A stretch of 64,000 bases of DNA from NCBI RefSeq assembly GCF_001792815.1, contig NZ_CP017674.1:1364001-1428000 (forward strand), read 5' to 3'. Positions 18,972-27,868 of the stretch are shown piece by piece. Each line of letters begins with the position of its first letter. Position 1 is the first letter of the stretch. Origin of the DNA: Microbacterium sp. BH-3-3-3 (GTDB taxonomy: Bacteria > Actinomycetota > Actinomycetes > Actinomycetales > Microbacteriaceae). Both the position numbers and the translations under genes were made by a program. The notes beneath the pieces are model-generated. The model ran no database searches and was not told the origin of the DNA. It saw nothing but the letters and a program-made list of their open reading frames with translations.

Positions 18972-20065
18972 GCCGTCGACACCGGTGCATCGTCGTCCAC
19001 CCATCGGACGAGATGTACGGCGCGGATCGCGTTCTGCTCGAGGTCCTGCGCACCAGACCCGCCGACGTCGACGTCGAGGTGTGGCTCCCCACCGACATCG
19101 AGTACCCCGAGCGGCGGCTGTCGCGCGCGCTCCAGGATGCCGGCATCCCCGTCCGCCGTCTCGCGTTGCCGATCATGCGCCGCGCCTACCTGCGACCGGC
19201 CCGTCTGCCGGGCCTGGCGTGGCGCACGATCACGACGAGTCTGCGGCTCCTGGCCGCGCGGCCGAGCCTGGTGTACCTCAACACCGCGGCCGCAGCCCTC
19301 GCCACCCCGGCAGCACGCCTGTCGGGCGCCCGGGTCGTTCTGCATCTGCACGAACACATCGACGGACGATCGCGTGCCGTGCTGCCCTTCCTGCGGTTCG
19401 CGCACCGCATCATCGCCGTCAGCGCCGCGGTGGCCGATGTGCTCCCCCACCGGCTTCGCGGCCGCACGCGCATCGTGAACAACGGTTTCGAGGCGGCACC
19501 CCCCACCGAGTTGCCATCCTTCGAAGACGGCATCCGCGTCGTCATCGCCAGCCGGTGGAATGCGTGGAAGGGACACGAGGTGCTTTTGAAGGCGTGGGGG
19601 GCGACGGAGCGCGCCGACCTGCGGCTCGACGTGCTCGGTGATCGCCCGCCGAGCGGTGAAGCCGTCGACGTACCCGCCCTCGTGGCGACGTCGCCCCGTG
19701 GGTCGAGCATCACCGTCGTGGGGCCGACGTCGGACGTTCGTCCGCACCTCGACGCCGCGCACGTCGTCCTCGTACCGAGCATTCTCCCCGACCCCCTGCC
19801 GACCATCGCGATCGAAGCCCTCGGGGCGGGTCGCGCTCTGCTGGCGAGCGACGGCGGGGGTCTTCGCGAGATCGCCGGGAACAGTCCGCTGCTCGTCACC
19901 CCCGGCGATGTGGAGGCCTGGACGAAAGCTCTGGACGCCCTCGACGAAGAGACCGTGCGCGCAGCCGCCGGCACTGCCCGGGCGCGATTCGACGAGCTCT
20001 TCTCGCGCTCCAGCTTCGACCGCCGCATCGAAGACGAGTTGTGGAGCGAGGTCCCCCGCTCATGA
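18968..20065 (+). CDS. GT4 family glycosyltransferase
   Basis: GT-B glycosyltransferase of 365 residues. The N-terminus VVHPSDEMYGADRVLLEVL, the later VVLHLHEHIDGRSRA and IIAVSAAVADVL fit the acceptor domain of GT4. The donor domain shows VVIASRWNAWKGHEVLLKAW and then PDPLPTIAIEALGAGRALLASDGGGLREI, carrying the E-x7-E region. It starts at GTG 18968 within the stop of the acyltransferase gene and ends in an ATGA overlap with the polymerase gene, so it is tightly coupled with both. Sugar specificity is not readable. Confidence 0.78.
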   Translation: MSRRHRCIVVHPSDEMYGADRVLLEVLRTRPADVDVEVWLPTDIEYPERRLSRALQDAGIPVRRLALPIMRRAYLRPARLPGLAWRTITTSLRLLAARPSLVYLNTAAAALATPAARLSGARVVLHLHEHIDGRSRAVLPFLRFAHRIIAVSAAVADVLPHRLRGRTRIVNNGFEAAPPTELPSFEDGIRVVIASRWNAWKGHEVLLKAWGATERADLRLDVLGDRPPSGEAVDVPALVATSPRGSSITVVGPTSDVRPHLDAAHVVLVPSILPDPLPTIAIEALGAGRALLASDGGGLREIAGNSPLLVTPGDVEAWTKALDALDEETVRAAAGTARARFDELFSRSSFDRRIEDELWSEVPRS

Positions 20066-21492
20066 CCTTCTCCCCCGCTCTCGCCTACGCCCGGCCGAGC
20101 CTCAGCGCCCGGACGCGACTCATCACGCTCATCCTCATCGGCGCGGTCGTCATGAGCTCGTTCCTCGGACGCTACGACGCCGAGATCGTCGGGTTCCGCG
20201 TACGCGTGGAGCAGGTCGTTCCGCTGGCGCTCGCGGCGTGGATGCTGGTGCACCCGATGCTGCGCGGAGCGTTCCTCCGCGCACTCCGTCACCCCGTGCC
20301 GCTCGTGTACGCCGCGTTCGTGGCGTGGAACGTCGTGACGACGCTCGTGTTCTCGCCGAGCCTGACGTGGAGCGCGTCGATCCTCATCTGGCTCGTCATC
20401 GACCTGCTGCTGCTCGTCTCGATGATGGCTCTCGCCGAAGGCGCGGACCTCGCGGCACGTCTCGGACGCATCTCGGTGGCACCGTGGGCTCTCGTCGGCT
20501 TCGCCGCCTACGTCATCGCCAACGTCACCCGCGGGCAGATCGCCCTCGGCACCGACTTCGACTGGTTGTACGAGGTCTACGTCTCGCGCCTCACGGCCAT
20601 CGAGGCGAACATCTACGCCTCGATCCTGATCTTCTGGACCCTGCTGACGATCACCCGACGCGGGATCGGCCGGTGGGAGACCGCGGCCATCGCGATCGCC
20701 GTGCCGCTCGGCCTCGTCGCCTCGCAGACGCGCACCGCCGTGTTCAGCCTGGTGCTGGGTCTGGGCGTCTTCGTACTGTTCACGGTGTTCTCGCTCCGCT
20801 CCGCCTGGCGCGAGCGCCTCACCCGCGTGCTCCCGGCCGGGGTGCTGGTCGTGACGCTGGTCGTCACGTACGGCATCATCGCGGCCCTCGGCGGCACCGA
20901 GCCCGCCGACCGCACTCTGCCTCCGTCGGCGAGCCCCACGGCATCCGTCTCCGCGACGCCGGTCGACGAGGTGACCCCCTCTCCCGCGCCCACGCGCGAA
21001 CCCGACCCCACCAACCCCGAACAGCAGAACAAGATCGGCGACGTCGACTTCCAGGGCGGCACGATCGGCTTCCGCCTCGAGGTCGCCCGACTCGCCGCGC
21101 AGGAGATGCACGGCGTCAACCTGTGGTTCGGCAACGGCACGAACACCTTCGGGCTGCGGCACGAGCAGCCGGGCACCCCGGGGATCAGCGGGCACATCAT
21201 CATGCTGCCCGTGCAGGTGCTCTACGACGGCGGGATCGTGGGCCTGGGCCTGCTGGTCGCCCTCTTCGTCACCGTGTTCGTCTGCGTCCCCCGCGAACGC
21301 AAACCCGTGGCCGCGGGCCTCCTGGCCTCGTATCTGCTGTCGGCGACGCTCACGAGCATGTTCTGGTTCGCGATCACCTGGATCCTCATCGCGGTGATCC
21401 TGCGCCCCCTCGGTGACGACGAGCGCAACGGTTCACGTGACAGTGGGCGCGGAAACGCGCGCGAACCCGACCGTGTCTTCGGCCGCGCCTGA
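20062..21492 (+). CDS. Second O-antigen ligase/Wzy-type polymerase
   Basis: A 476-residue polytopic membrane protein with about 10-11 hydrophobic segments. It carries a long extracytoplasmic Pro/Thr-rich loop at about residues 280-340 (VDEVTPSPAPTREPDP) and then LWFGNGTNTFGLRHEQ, the GxGxN region of the Wzy/WaaL family. The start at ATG 20062 overlaps the preceding stop by four bases. It differs clearly from the polymerase at 9841-11202. Likely role: polymerisation of a repeat unit exported by the adjacent flippase. Confidence 0.7.
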   Translation: MTFSPALAYARPSLSARTRLITLILIGAVVMSSFLGRYDAEIVGFRVRVEQVVPLALAAWMLVHPMLRGAFLRALRHPVPLVYAAFVAWNVVTTLVFSPSLTWSASILIWLVIDLLLLVSMMALAEGADLAARLGRISVAPWALVGFAAYVIANVTRGQIALGTDFDWLYEVYVSRLTAIEANIYASILIFWTLLTITRRGIGRWETAAIAIAVPLGLVASQTRTAVFSLVLGLGVFVLFTVFSLRSAWRERLTRVLPAGVLVVTLVVTYGIIAALGGTEPADRTLPPSASPTASVSATPVDEVTPSPAPTREPDPTNPEQQNKIGDVDFQGGTIGFRLEVARLAAQEMHGVNLWFGNGTNTFGLRHEQPGTPGISGHIIMLPVQVLYDGGIVGLGLLVALFVTVFVCVPRERKPVAAGLLASYLLSATLTSMFWFAITWILIAVILRPLGDDERNGSRDSGRGNAREPDRVFGRA

Positions 21493-22702
21493 GGCGCCGC
21501 GGCCCCACCGGGCCCGCAGCGTCGCCCTGCTGACGGCCGTGTCGGCGCTGTCGGCGATCTCGCCCCTCATCGCCCTCCCGCTCATCACACGCGCCGCCGG
21601 CCCCACCGGCTTCGCCGAGATCGCTATCGGGCAGGCCCTGGGGACGCTCGCGGCCACCCTCATCACCTTCGGGTGGGCCGTGCGCGGCCCGGTCGAGGCG
21701 GCGAGGTCCGCGCACCCCTCGCGGGTCTTCCGCGCGAGCATCGTGGTGCGCGGGGCGAACAGCCTCGTCGTGCTGCCCCTCGTCGCCGTCGCCGCCGCCC
21801 TGGCCAGCCACGCCGACGATCACGCTCTCGCGATCGTCTCGGCGCTGGCGTTCTCGCTGCAGGGCCTGTCGCTCAGCTGGTACGCCGTCGGGGTCGGTCG
21901 ACCGCTCCTGGCGCTCGTGTTCGACGCGGTCCCCCGGATCGTGCTCAACCTCGCCGGAGCGATAGCGGCGCTGGCCACCGGCATCCCTCTGCTCTACCCG
22001 GCGGTGCTGCTCGTCGGCACGCTCGCGGCGTTCCTCGTCGCCACGTGGCTCATCGGACTGCGTGAACGCTTCTCGACGCGTGCGGCGATCGCCGACGCGC
22101 GAGCGGCCTACCGTGGGGGCTGGCGCACGGCGCTGGCCGCCGGGCTGCTGACATTCTCTGAGACGGCGCCCCTCTCGACGCTCGGTATCGCCGGCGCGCC
22201 CGCGGCGATCGGTTTCGCTCCGTTCGACCGCGTGCTGAAATACGGCTACATCGGCGTCTACATGATCACCGGCTCGTTCCAGGGGTGGGTCTCGTCGGCC
22301 ACCGGCGAGGCAGGGCGCCGCCGCATGCGCCGCGCCGTCGGCCTGCACGCCCTGCTCGCGATCGCGCTCGGCGCCGGCTTCGCCCTCGTCGTCCCGTGGG
22401 CCACGCCCATCGTGCTGGGCCCGGGATTCGGGATCTCGTCACTCACCGCCCTCTTCGGCGGGATCGCGTTGGCGGCGATGACGATCGCCACGGCGCTCGG
22501 CATGTGCGTCGTGCTGCCCGCGGGGCGCGACGGCGCCTACCTCGCCGCGGTGTGCGTCGGCGCGGTGCTGATCGTGCCCGCGGTGCTCATCGGCGCCTCG
22601 ACGCTCGGCGTCGCGGGCGCGGCCGCGGGTGTCGCCGCGGTGCAGCTCGCCGTGCTGGGTGCGCTGTCGGTCACCGCCGTACCGGTGCTCCGCGGACGCT
22701 GA
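21413..22702 (+). CDS. Second Wzx-like flippase (MOP superfamily)
   Basis: A 429-residue membrane protein with about 12 hydrophobic helices. Typical flippase features are LTAVSALSAISPLIALPLITRAAG (helix 1 region), FAEIAIGQALG, and the central FAPFDRVLKYGYIGVYM. Its start is uncertain: GTG 21413 overlaps the polymerase gene by 80 bases, while GTG 21437 is a shorter option; neither has a strong ribosome-binding site, and the N-terminal ~30 residues are polar. It ends five bases before the stop of the converging gene. It is distinct from the WzxC-like flippase at 8335-9780. Confidence 0.72.
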   Translation: MTTSATVHVTVGAETRANPTVSSAAPEAPRPHRARSVALLTAVSALSAISPLIALPLITRAAGPTGFAEIAIGQALGTLAATLITFGWAVRGPVEAARSAHPSRVFRASIVVRGANSLVVLPLVAVAAALASHADDHALAIVSALAFSLQGLSLSWYAVGVGRPLLALVFDAVPRIVLNLAGAIAALATGIPLLYPAVLLVGTLAAFLVATWLIGLRERFSTRAAIADARAAYRGGWRTALAAGLLTFSETAPLSTLGIAGAPAAIGFAPFDRVLKYGYIGVYMITGSFQGWVSSATGEAGRRRMRRAVGLHALLAIALGAGFALVVPWATPIVLGPGFGISSLTALFGGIALAAMTIATALGMCVVLPAGRDGAYLAAVCVGAVLIVPAVLIGASTLGVAGAAAGVAAVQLAVLGALSVTAVPVLRGR

Positions 22703-22706
22703 GCCC

Positions 22707-23528
22707 TCAGGCCAGCAGGTAGCCGGCGACCGAGAGCGCGACCCAGACCATCGGGAAGACGAGGCTCAGCAGCAGCGGCCCCCAGAAGCGCAGCGAGAGC
22801 CCCACGAAGACGGATGCCGCGATGCCGAGGCCCACGAACAGCGCGGTCGGCATGCCCGACACGGTGCCCGAGAAGACGAGCGGGATGACCGCGAATGCGA
22901 GGGCGGACACGACGCCGGCCACCACGCGAGCAATGGTCGGGGTGAAGCGCGTCGACGCATAGCTCAGAGCCGCCGGGAAGACGAAGCCGATGGCGAAGAA
23001 GGCCAGCATTACGGTGACGACGAACGGCGCCACGACACCCAGCAGCAGCCACCGCGGCGACAGCGCCGCGAACGCCGGCCACCCGAGGGACCCTGCCGCG
23101 ATGCCGGTGACGAAGGGCAGAATCGCGCCGAGCACGAGTGCCCAGAGAACGTCGAGGCCCCGCAGCGAGAAGAATCCGGCGGGCCGCGTGCGGGCCATCA
23201 GCCCGAGGCCGGTCCCCCCGACGACGACGGATGCCAGGACACTGCCGACGCTGCGACCCGCGGCTCCGTTGAAGGCGACTCCGGCCAACAGCCCGACGAC
23301 GATGGCGACGACGAGCGCCGCGGCGGCTGCCACCAGGGGCTTCCAGGTACCGAAGAACCCGGATGCCGGGCGTCCAGCCGGACGATCCTTCGAGGCACGC
23401 GGGCGCTCGACGGGACGTTCGACCGCGTCGCGGTCGACGCCGCCCAGGGCGCCGGACGGACCGGGGTCGGGGATCGTTCGCGCCTCGCGACGGGAGCGTC
23501 GGCTCGGCTCGAGGGAGGCGTCATTCAT
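22707..23528 (-). CDS. Hypothetical polytopic membrane protein
   Basis: A 273-residue protein: about 60 polar, Arg/Pro-rich residues (likely cytoplasmic), then about seven hydrophobic segments. No motif for CPBP proteases, transporters or flippases was found. The ATG at 23528 has no ribosome-binding site but is placed exactly six bases after a TAAGCT sequence, which fits a leaderless message. It is convergent with the flippase gene (four bases between stops). Function unknown. Confidence 0.6.
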   Translation of the reverse strand: MNDASLEPSRRSRREARTIPDPGPSGALGGVDRDAVERPVERPRASKDRPAGRPASGFFGTWKPLVAAAAALVVAIVVGLLAGVAFNGAAGRSVGSVLASVVVGGTGLGLMARTRPAGFFSLRGLDVLWALVLGAILPFVTGIAAGSLGWPAFAALSPRWLLLGVVAPFVVTVMLAFFAIGFVFPAALSYASTRFTPTIARVVAGVVSALAFAVIPLVFSGTVSGMPTALFVGLGIAASVFVGLSLRFWGPLLLSLVFPMVWVALSVAGYLLA

Positions 23529-23534
23529 CCGTTC

Positions 23535-23540
23535 AGCTTA
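23535..23540 (-). promoter_or_regulatory. Candidate -10 element for a leaderless mRNA
   Basis: TAAGCT (minus strand) ends six bases before the ATG at 23528. This is the arrangement of actinobacterial leaderless promoters (TANNNT, then the start codon at +1). No -35 and no ribosome-binding site are visible. Confidence 0.45.
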
Positions 23541-23743
23541 GGGGCTGGACGCGGCGACCCTCCGGTCGCGGAAAGGGACCCGCTGAATGCAGGGAAACGC
23601 TCGTCGGTCGTCGCGTGCGCCATTGCTGCCCGTTTCGCGCGCGGCAGCAGTTTTGCCCGCACTTCACCACGAACGAACGGGCGGGAATGTCCAGTAGGCT
23701 CGCGCTCACTCCGATTACAAGGTCGAGACATCTGGGACCCGAA

Positions 23744-24712
23744 ATGACACGCCGCGGTGAGAATGTCCCCGCAGTTTCGCGACGCCTCAAGCGACCGACG
23801 AAGCTGCCCGAAGTCGCGCTTCCCTCCCCCGTCGCCGTCGAACTGCTCACCGCGGCGATCAACGACTTCGCGCGTCTGCACGGTGTCCGGGTGCTCACCA
23901 TCAAAGGCCGAGCGCTCACGGAGCAAGGGCTCAGGGCGGTGCGAGATTCGTCCGATGTCGATGTCCTGGTCGATCCGGCGGACTTCTCGCGGCTCTGGAA
24001 CATTCTTCGCGCGAACGGCTGGAGCGATCGCGACAAGGCGGTCCTGGTGGATCTTCCCCCCGCCGGCTCTGTGCTCGCCCCGCACGCACGGACCCTCGAG
24101 CACGCCCAATGGCCGTGCCATCTCGACCTTCACCGGTACTACCCGGGGCTTGTGAAGCCCGTCCAAGAGGTGTTCGACGCCCTCTGGGAGGCGCGTGGTT
24201 CGGTGCGTATCGCGCACGCGGAATGCGTCGTGCCCTCGCCGTCTGATCACTGGCTGATCGCCGCCGTGCATGCCGCACGCTCTCATGACGATGCGCAGGC
24301 AATGGATCTCGAGGACAGGGCTCGAGCGCGACTCGACGGGGATCTTCGCGATGTGATCTCGCGCGCTCGAGTGCTGGGGGCGGCGGGGCCGCTCGCCGGC
24401 ACTCTTCAGCGCGTCACGGGCCAGACGATCCCGATTCCGGCGGACGAGCAACGTCTCACCGATCTCTGGAGTCGTCGGTTGGGCTCCGATCAGACGCTGC
24501 CGGAAGCCGTGGTCGAGCAGTTCGCGGATGCCGGATGGACCGCCCGCCTGCAGCTCGCGGCCCGCAAGGTGGTCCCCAGCGCGCGCTTCGCTCAGGCCTT
24601 CTTCGGGGTGAAGAACGATCCGCTCAGCCTCGCGGCGTTCTACATCCGCCGAGCTGTGACCGCGCCCCTGAAACTGGCCAGGATCGTCTCCTCGACCCGG
24701 AAGAGGCGCTGA
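23744..24712 (+). CDS. Nucleotidyltransferase family protein (NTP_transf_5-like)
   Basis: A 322-residue protein with a pol-beta-type nucleotidyltransferase core of the PF14907-like group: RVLTIKGRALTEQGL, then RDSSDVDVLVDPADFSRLWNIL with the metal-binding D-x-D-V-L-V, and later HLDLHRYYPGL and SPSDHWLIAAVHAARSHDD. Such proteins occur in exopolysaccharide and RiPP loci, often next to PqqD-domain proteins, as here, where the next start follows the stop directly. The substrate is unknown. The start at ATG 23744 has GGGA nearby; an ATG at 23687 is also in frame. It stands between the flippase region and the BY-kinase gene. Confidence 0.65.
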   Translation: MTRRGENVPAVSRRLKRPTKLPEVALPSPVAVELLTAAINDFARLHGVRVLTIKGRALTEQGLRAVRDSSDVDVLVDPADFSRLWNILRANGWSDRDKAVLVDLPPAGSVLAPHARTLEHAQWPCHLDLHRYYPGLVKPVQEVFDALWEARGSVRIAHAECVVPSPSDHWLIAAVHAARSHDDAQAMDLEDRARARLDGDLRDVISRARVLGAAGPLAGTLQRVTGQTIPIPADEQRLTDLWSRRLGSDQTLPEAVVEQFADAGWTARLQLAARKVVPSARFAQAFFGVKNDPLSLAAFYIRRAVTAPLKLARIVSSTRKRR

Positions 24713-25006
24713 ATGGACATGAACTCGGACCACGTGCTGTACAAAATGGCGGAGATCGGCTGGGTCCGCACCGGCGACGTGGTCTACGTGACCCTGCCCG
24801 CTCAGCTGCGCCCCTTCGCTGTCCTGCAGCTCTCCGAGACCGGCTCGGCGATCTGGGAGCTCGTCGATGGCCGGCGCCGCATCAGCGGCATCGTGGCCGA
24901 GACCGCGCGCCAGTGGGGTATCGATGAGAAAGACGTCGCCGACGCCGTCACGAGCTTCGCGGACGCACTCGTGACGCAGAACGTCCTCGGCATCCGACCC
25001 GAGTGA
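24713..25006 (+). CDS. PqqD-family protein (RRE-like peptide-binding domain)
   Basis: A 97-residue single-domain protein with the PqqD pattern: beta-strands (WVRTGDVVYVTL), LQLSETGSAIWELVDGRRRISGIVAE, and a three-helix winged-helix end (DVADAVTSFADALVTQNVL). PqqD-like domains bind peptide precursors in RiPP pathways, and are also found as orphan pairs with nucleotidyltransferases. The stop of the upstream gene and this start are adjacent (TGAATG), so coupling is certain to be close. No radical-SAM enzyme, HprK-like kinase or evident precursor peptide lies next to it. The role is therefore open. Confidence 0.72.
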   Translation: MDMNSDHVLYKMAEIGWVRTGDVVYVTLPAQLRPFAVLQLSETGSAIWELVDGRRRISGIVAETARQWGIDEKDVADAVTSFADALVTQNVLGIRPE

Positions 25007-25040
25007 CGAGTCGCCTCCTGACCGGGGGTGACGCTCTCGC

Positions 25041-26540
25041 TTACCGCGCTGAGCGACGCGAGCGACGCGAGCCCGGCGTCGGCGCATCCGCGACGGCGTC
25101 GGGGTTCGACACCGCCGCCGCGACGGGCACCGGCGCCGCGACGGCCGTCGTCGAGTAGTAGTCACCGGTGTACTGGTAATCGTCGTAGCCCCGGCCCCGT
25201 CCGCGCACGGGTACACGGTTGATGACGACGCCCAGGCATCGCGCACTCGCCTTCTCGAGGTTCAGCATCGCCTTGTTCAGCGTCTCGACGGTGGTCTTGC
25301 CGACGCTCGCCACGACCATCACCCCGTCCGCATGATGGCCCAGCACGGCGGCATCCGTCACCGGCAGCAGCGGCGGGGCGTCGATGATCACCGTGGCGCC
25401 CGCAGCGAGCATCCGCATCAGGTCGCGCATGCGTTCCGAGCCCAGGACCTCCGAGGGATTGGGCGGCAGGATGCCGGCACCGAGGACGGAGAGATTGCCA
25501 TCGACGCCGACGGGCTGCGCGACGTCGTCGAACGTCGCCCGGCCCGCGAGCACGTCCGTCAGTCCCGCACCGTCCACCAAGCCGAAGATGTTGGCGATCA
25601 TCGGTCGGCGGAGGTCTCCGTCGATGAGGACCACGCGCTGTCCACTCGCGGCGAGGACGATCGCGAGGTTGGCGCTGGTCGTCGACTTGCCGTCTCCGGG
25701 AAGCGGACTACTGATGACGATGACCCGCGGCGGGTTGTCCACGTCGATGAACTGCAGGTTCGTGCGAAGCTCGCGCAGCGCCTCGGCCACGCGGAAATAC
25801 TTGGCCCTCGCGCCGGCGCTGGCACCGCCGTCGAGCGGAACGAGGCGATCGGCGGCGGTGAAGGACTTCTCGAACGGAATCGTTCCCACGACCGGGTGAC
25901 CCGTCTCCCGCTCCACCACGTCGGCCGATCGGATCCGTCGATCGAGAACGTACCGAACGACCGCGCCGGCGATGCCCGCGGCCAGACCCGCCAGCGCACC
26001 CACGGCCAGCGCGATCCGCCAGTTGGGCGAGCTCGGACTCCGCGGCAGCTGCGCCGAATCCCCGGCGACGAGCTCGACCAACGGCTGCGCCCCGCCTCGG
26101 GACTCCAGCCGGGCGATCTCGGAGGCCATCGCCTGGATCCAGGACTGCGCGAGGTCGCGGGCACCCTCGGGGGTCGAGGCGTTCGCTACGACGACGAGGT
26201 TGACGGTGTCGACGGGATTGGTCACCCGTACCTGGTCGACCAACGACTCCGGGCTGGCCGAGAGCCCCAACTGGGCGATGACATCATCGGCGACGGAACG
26301 CCAAGTGCCGAGGTCGATGTAGGACTTGACCTTGGACTTCGCGAGGTTGTCCGCGATCAAGGCGGATCCGGTGTCTTGGCCCTCGCCGGTCGTCACCGAG
26401 ACGAAGCCGCCAGCATCAGCGGTGTAGACGGGCTTCTGCAGCGCGACCCACCCGGCGGCCCCGCCGATCCCGATGATCGTTCCGAGAAGCAGCCACACCC
26501 AGCCCACTCGAATGATGCGCAGGTATGTCTGCAACTCCAT
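25041..26540 (-). CDS. Polysaccharide co-polymerase with BY-type tyrosine autokinase domain (Wzc-like)
   Basis: A 499-residue fusion of a Wzz-like chain-length domain and a bacterial tyrosine kinase. Helices at about residues 13-33 and 175-197 flank an extracytoplasmic region. The cytoplasmic kinase has Walker A SSPLPGDGKSTTSAN (281-288 core), Walker A' VVLIDGDLRRP (303-313) and Walker B VIIDAPPLLP (384-393). A C-terminal tyrosine cluster follows (Y452, Y455, Y457, Y461, Y462), the usual autophosphorylation tail. It should control length and export of the polymer made by this locus. AAGGGAG lies upstream of ATG 26540. No low-molecular-weight phosphatase gene accompanies it in the window. Confidence 0.88.
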   Translation of the reverse strand: MELQTYLRIIRVGWVWLLLGTIIGIGGAAGWVALQKPVYTADAGGFVSVTTGEGQDTGSALIADNLAKSKVKSYIDLGTWRSVADDVIAQLGLSASPESLVDQVRVTNPVDTVNLVVVANASTPEGARDLAQSWIQAMASEIARLESRGGAQPLVELVAGDSAQLPRSPSSPNWRIALAVGALAGLAAGIAGAVVRYVLDRRIRSADVVERETGHPVVGTIPFEKSFTAADRLVPLDGGASAGARAKYFRVAEALRELRTNLQFIDVDNPPRVIVISSPLPGDGKSTTSANLAIVLAASGQRVVLIDGDLRRPMIANIFGLVDGAGLTDVLAGRATFDDVAQPVGVDGNLSVLGAGILPPNPSEVLGSERMRDLMRMLAAGATVIIDAPPLLPVTDAAVLGHHADGVMVVASVGKTTVETLNKAMLNLEKASARCLGVVINRVPVRGRGRGYDDYQYTGDYYSTTAVAAPVPVAAAVSNPDAVADAPTPGSRRSRRSAR

Positions 26541-26664
26541 CGTTCACACGCTCCCTTTGCACGCCGCCATCGCGACGCCCCGCCCCCAGGCGCCGTCGGC
26601 GCGAATCCCGAGAGAATGCCTCGGGCAACCCGATTCTAGAACCCGTCCGCAGCACAATGCGAAA

Positions 26665-27597
26665 TCACAAGTCCGCATTCATCGTGGAACTCCGTGGGTC
26701 GACCCAACTGCCCTCTACGCCCGTCCGATTCCCCGGACAGTCGCCATACGCCAGAGCGCGCCGCATGGTCCTCACCGATGCGAACCCGCTTTGTCTTGCA
26801 ATTCTCTGGACCATCATTCCGGAGTCTCCTCGCACATCGAGCAGGGCTCGGGCGAATTCGACGCGAAGGCTCCTCAGATAGGCCGAAGGGGAGGTGCCGC
26901 GTTTCTCGAACAAGCGCAGGAGATGCCTCGACGTGATGTGCAGTTCGGAGGCCGCCGCGGACACCGAGAACTGAGGGTCGGTATACCTCGACTCGAAGTG
27001 CAGGCGAACGCGCGCGAACGTCGACATCCGCGCCGCCGAGACGACTTCACGCTCCCCCGACGAGAAGAGCACCGCGAACGCGATGTCGGCGAGCGTCCGC
27101 TCCATGACGAGCGCCTCCACCACGCTCAGGGTGGGCCGCATGCTCGCAACGGTGGTGACGTAGGAGCGCGCCGCCAGCGCCGGCGTGGTCAGCAGGGGCC
27201 GTGACGTCACCCGATCGACATCGAGGCCGAGGTCTTCGAGCGCATCGCGCGGCAGCCAGAGCGTCGCCGCCGCACCCCGTGCCCAGCGGACGCGCAGGGG
27301 CGTGCCATGCCGCAGAAGGAGGGGCGCCCTGTCCTCATCCGCCGCGGAGCCACCCTCGATCTCAGCCGTCGCGTCATCGACGGGAAAGACGATGCCCAGA
27401 TAACCGGTGTCGCCGGCTGCCGACCACGTCCACTCGTCGTCGTCGTCGACGGCGTGCAGCGTCACCGCCGCGCGCCCTGCGGACGTCACCGCCGCGGGAT
27501 GCGGGATGCGCGACATCCGCAGGTGATCTCTGAGGAGCGCGCGGATTGGTGCTCGATCGACCGGGGTAAGAGCTCCCCCGATGAGGACACTACTCAC
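26665..27597 (-). CDS. AraC-family transcriptional regulator
   Basis: DNA-binding regulator of about 310 residues. The C-terminal ~100 residues are the two-helix-turn-helix AraC domain (FSVSAAASELHITSRHLLRLFEKRGTSP; then MVQRIARQSGFASVRTMRRA). The N-terminal part resembles the AraC-binding-like domain of the TetR/NdmR type (GTPLRVRWARGAAATLWLP). The GTG at 27597 is preferred because the extra 21 residues available from GTG 27660 are low in structure and lie in an inverted-repeat-rich spacer. It sits between the BY-kinase gene and the Tat-exported protein, both also on the minus strand, and may regulate either. The effector is unknown. Confidence 0.72.
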   Translation of the reverse strand: MSSVLIGGALTPVDRAPIRALLRDHLRMSRIPHPAAVTSAGRAAVTLHAVDDDDEWTWSAAGDTGYLGIVFPVDDATAEIEGGSAADEDRAPLLLRHGTPLRVRWARGAAATLWLPRDALEDLGLDVDRVTSRPLLTTPALAARSYVTTVASMRPTLSVVEALVMERTLADIAFAVLFSSGEREVVSAARMSTFARVRLHFESRYTDPQFSVSAAASELHITSRHLLRLFEKRGTSPSAYLRSLRVEFARALLDVRGDSGMMVQRIARQSGFASVRTMRRALAYGDCPGNRTGVEGSWVDPRSSTMNADL

Positions 27598-27868
27598 GGG
27601 CCCCCCAGTCCGGATCAGGTTCGAAACATCAGGGGGCGGTCGAAGACCGGTTGCCGACACTCTTCGTTCGACGAAGATGACCGGTCACCGGGGAGCAGGC
27701 CCCGCCTCCGCCCCCTTACAGTCGGGGCGGGGCACTGCGTCCATCGAAAACTAGCGACGAGGGTGGCCCTGGGCGAGGGATGGAGCGCCCCATCAGTAGT
27801 TTTCCCGGTGGCGGCGCGTCTACCTGGGTACACCCGGGCGCCGCCCGCCCGGTACCCTGCTCAGCAGC
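27598..27868. other. Regulatory spacer with several inverted repeats
   Basis: No gene is supported. The spacer holds gaccgg (27645-27650) and its complement ccggtc (27681-27686) flanking a smaller cttcg-ttcga-cgaag hairpin, and the hairpin at 27810-27845. Upstream of a GTG-started AraC gene these are plausible operator sites, but no consensus can be assigned. Confidence 0.35.
27810..27845 (-). terminator. Candidate hairpin after the Tat-exported protein gene
   Basis: ggcggcgc (27810-27817) pairs with gcgccgcc (27838-27845), and the loop has an inner ctgggt/acaccc pairing. It lies 24 bases beyond the stop at 27869 on the minus strand. No U-tract follows, so it may be only an attenuating or stabilising structure. 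Confidence 0.4.

Noticed and set aside
24713..25006. A RiPP gene cluster around the PqqD protein
   Set aside because: No radical-SAM enzyme, cyclase, protease or precursor-like short gene was found within several kb, so only the domain itself is claimed.
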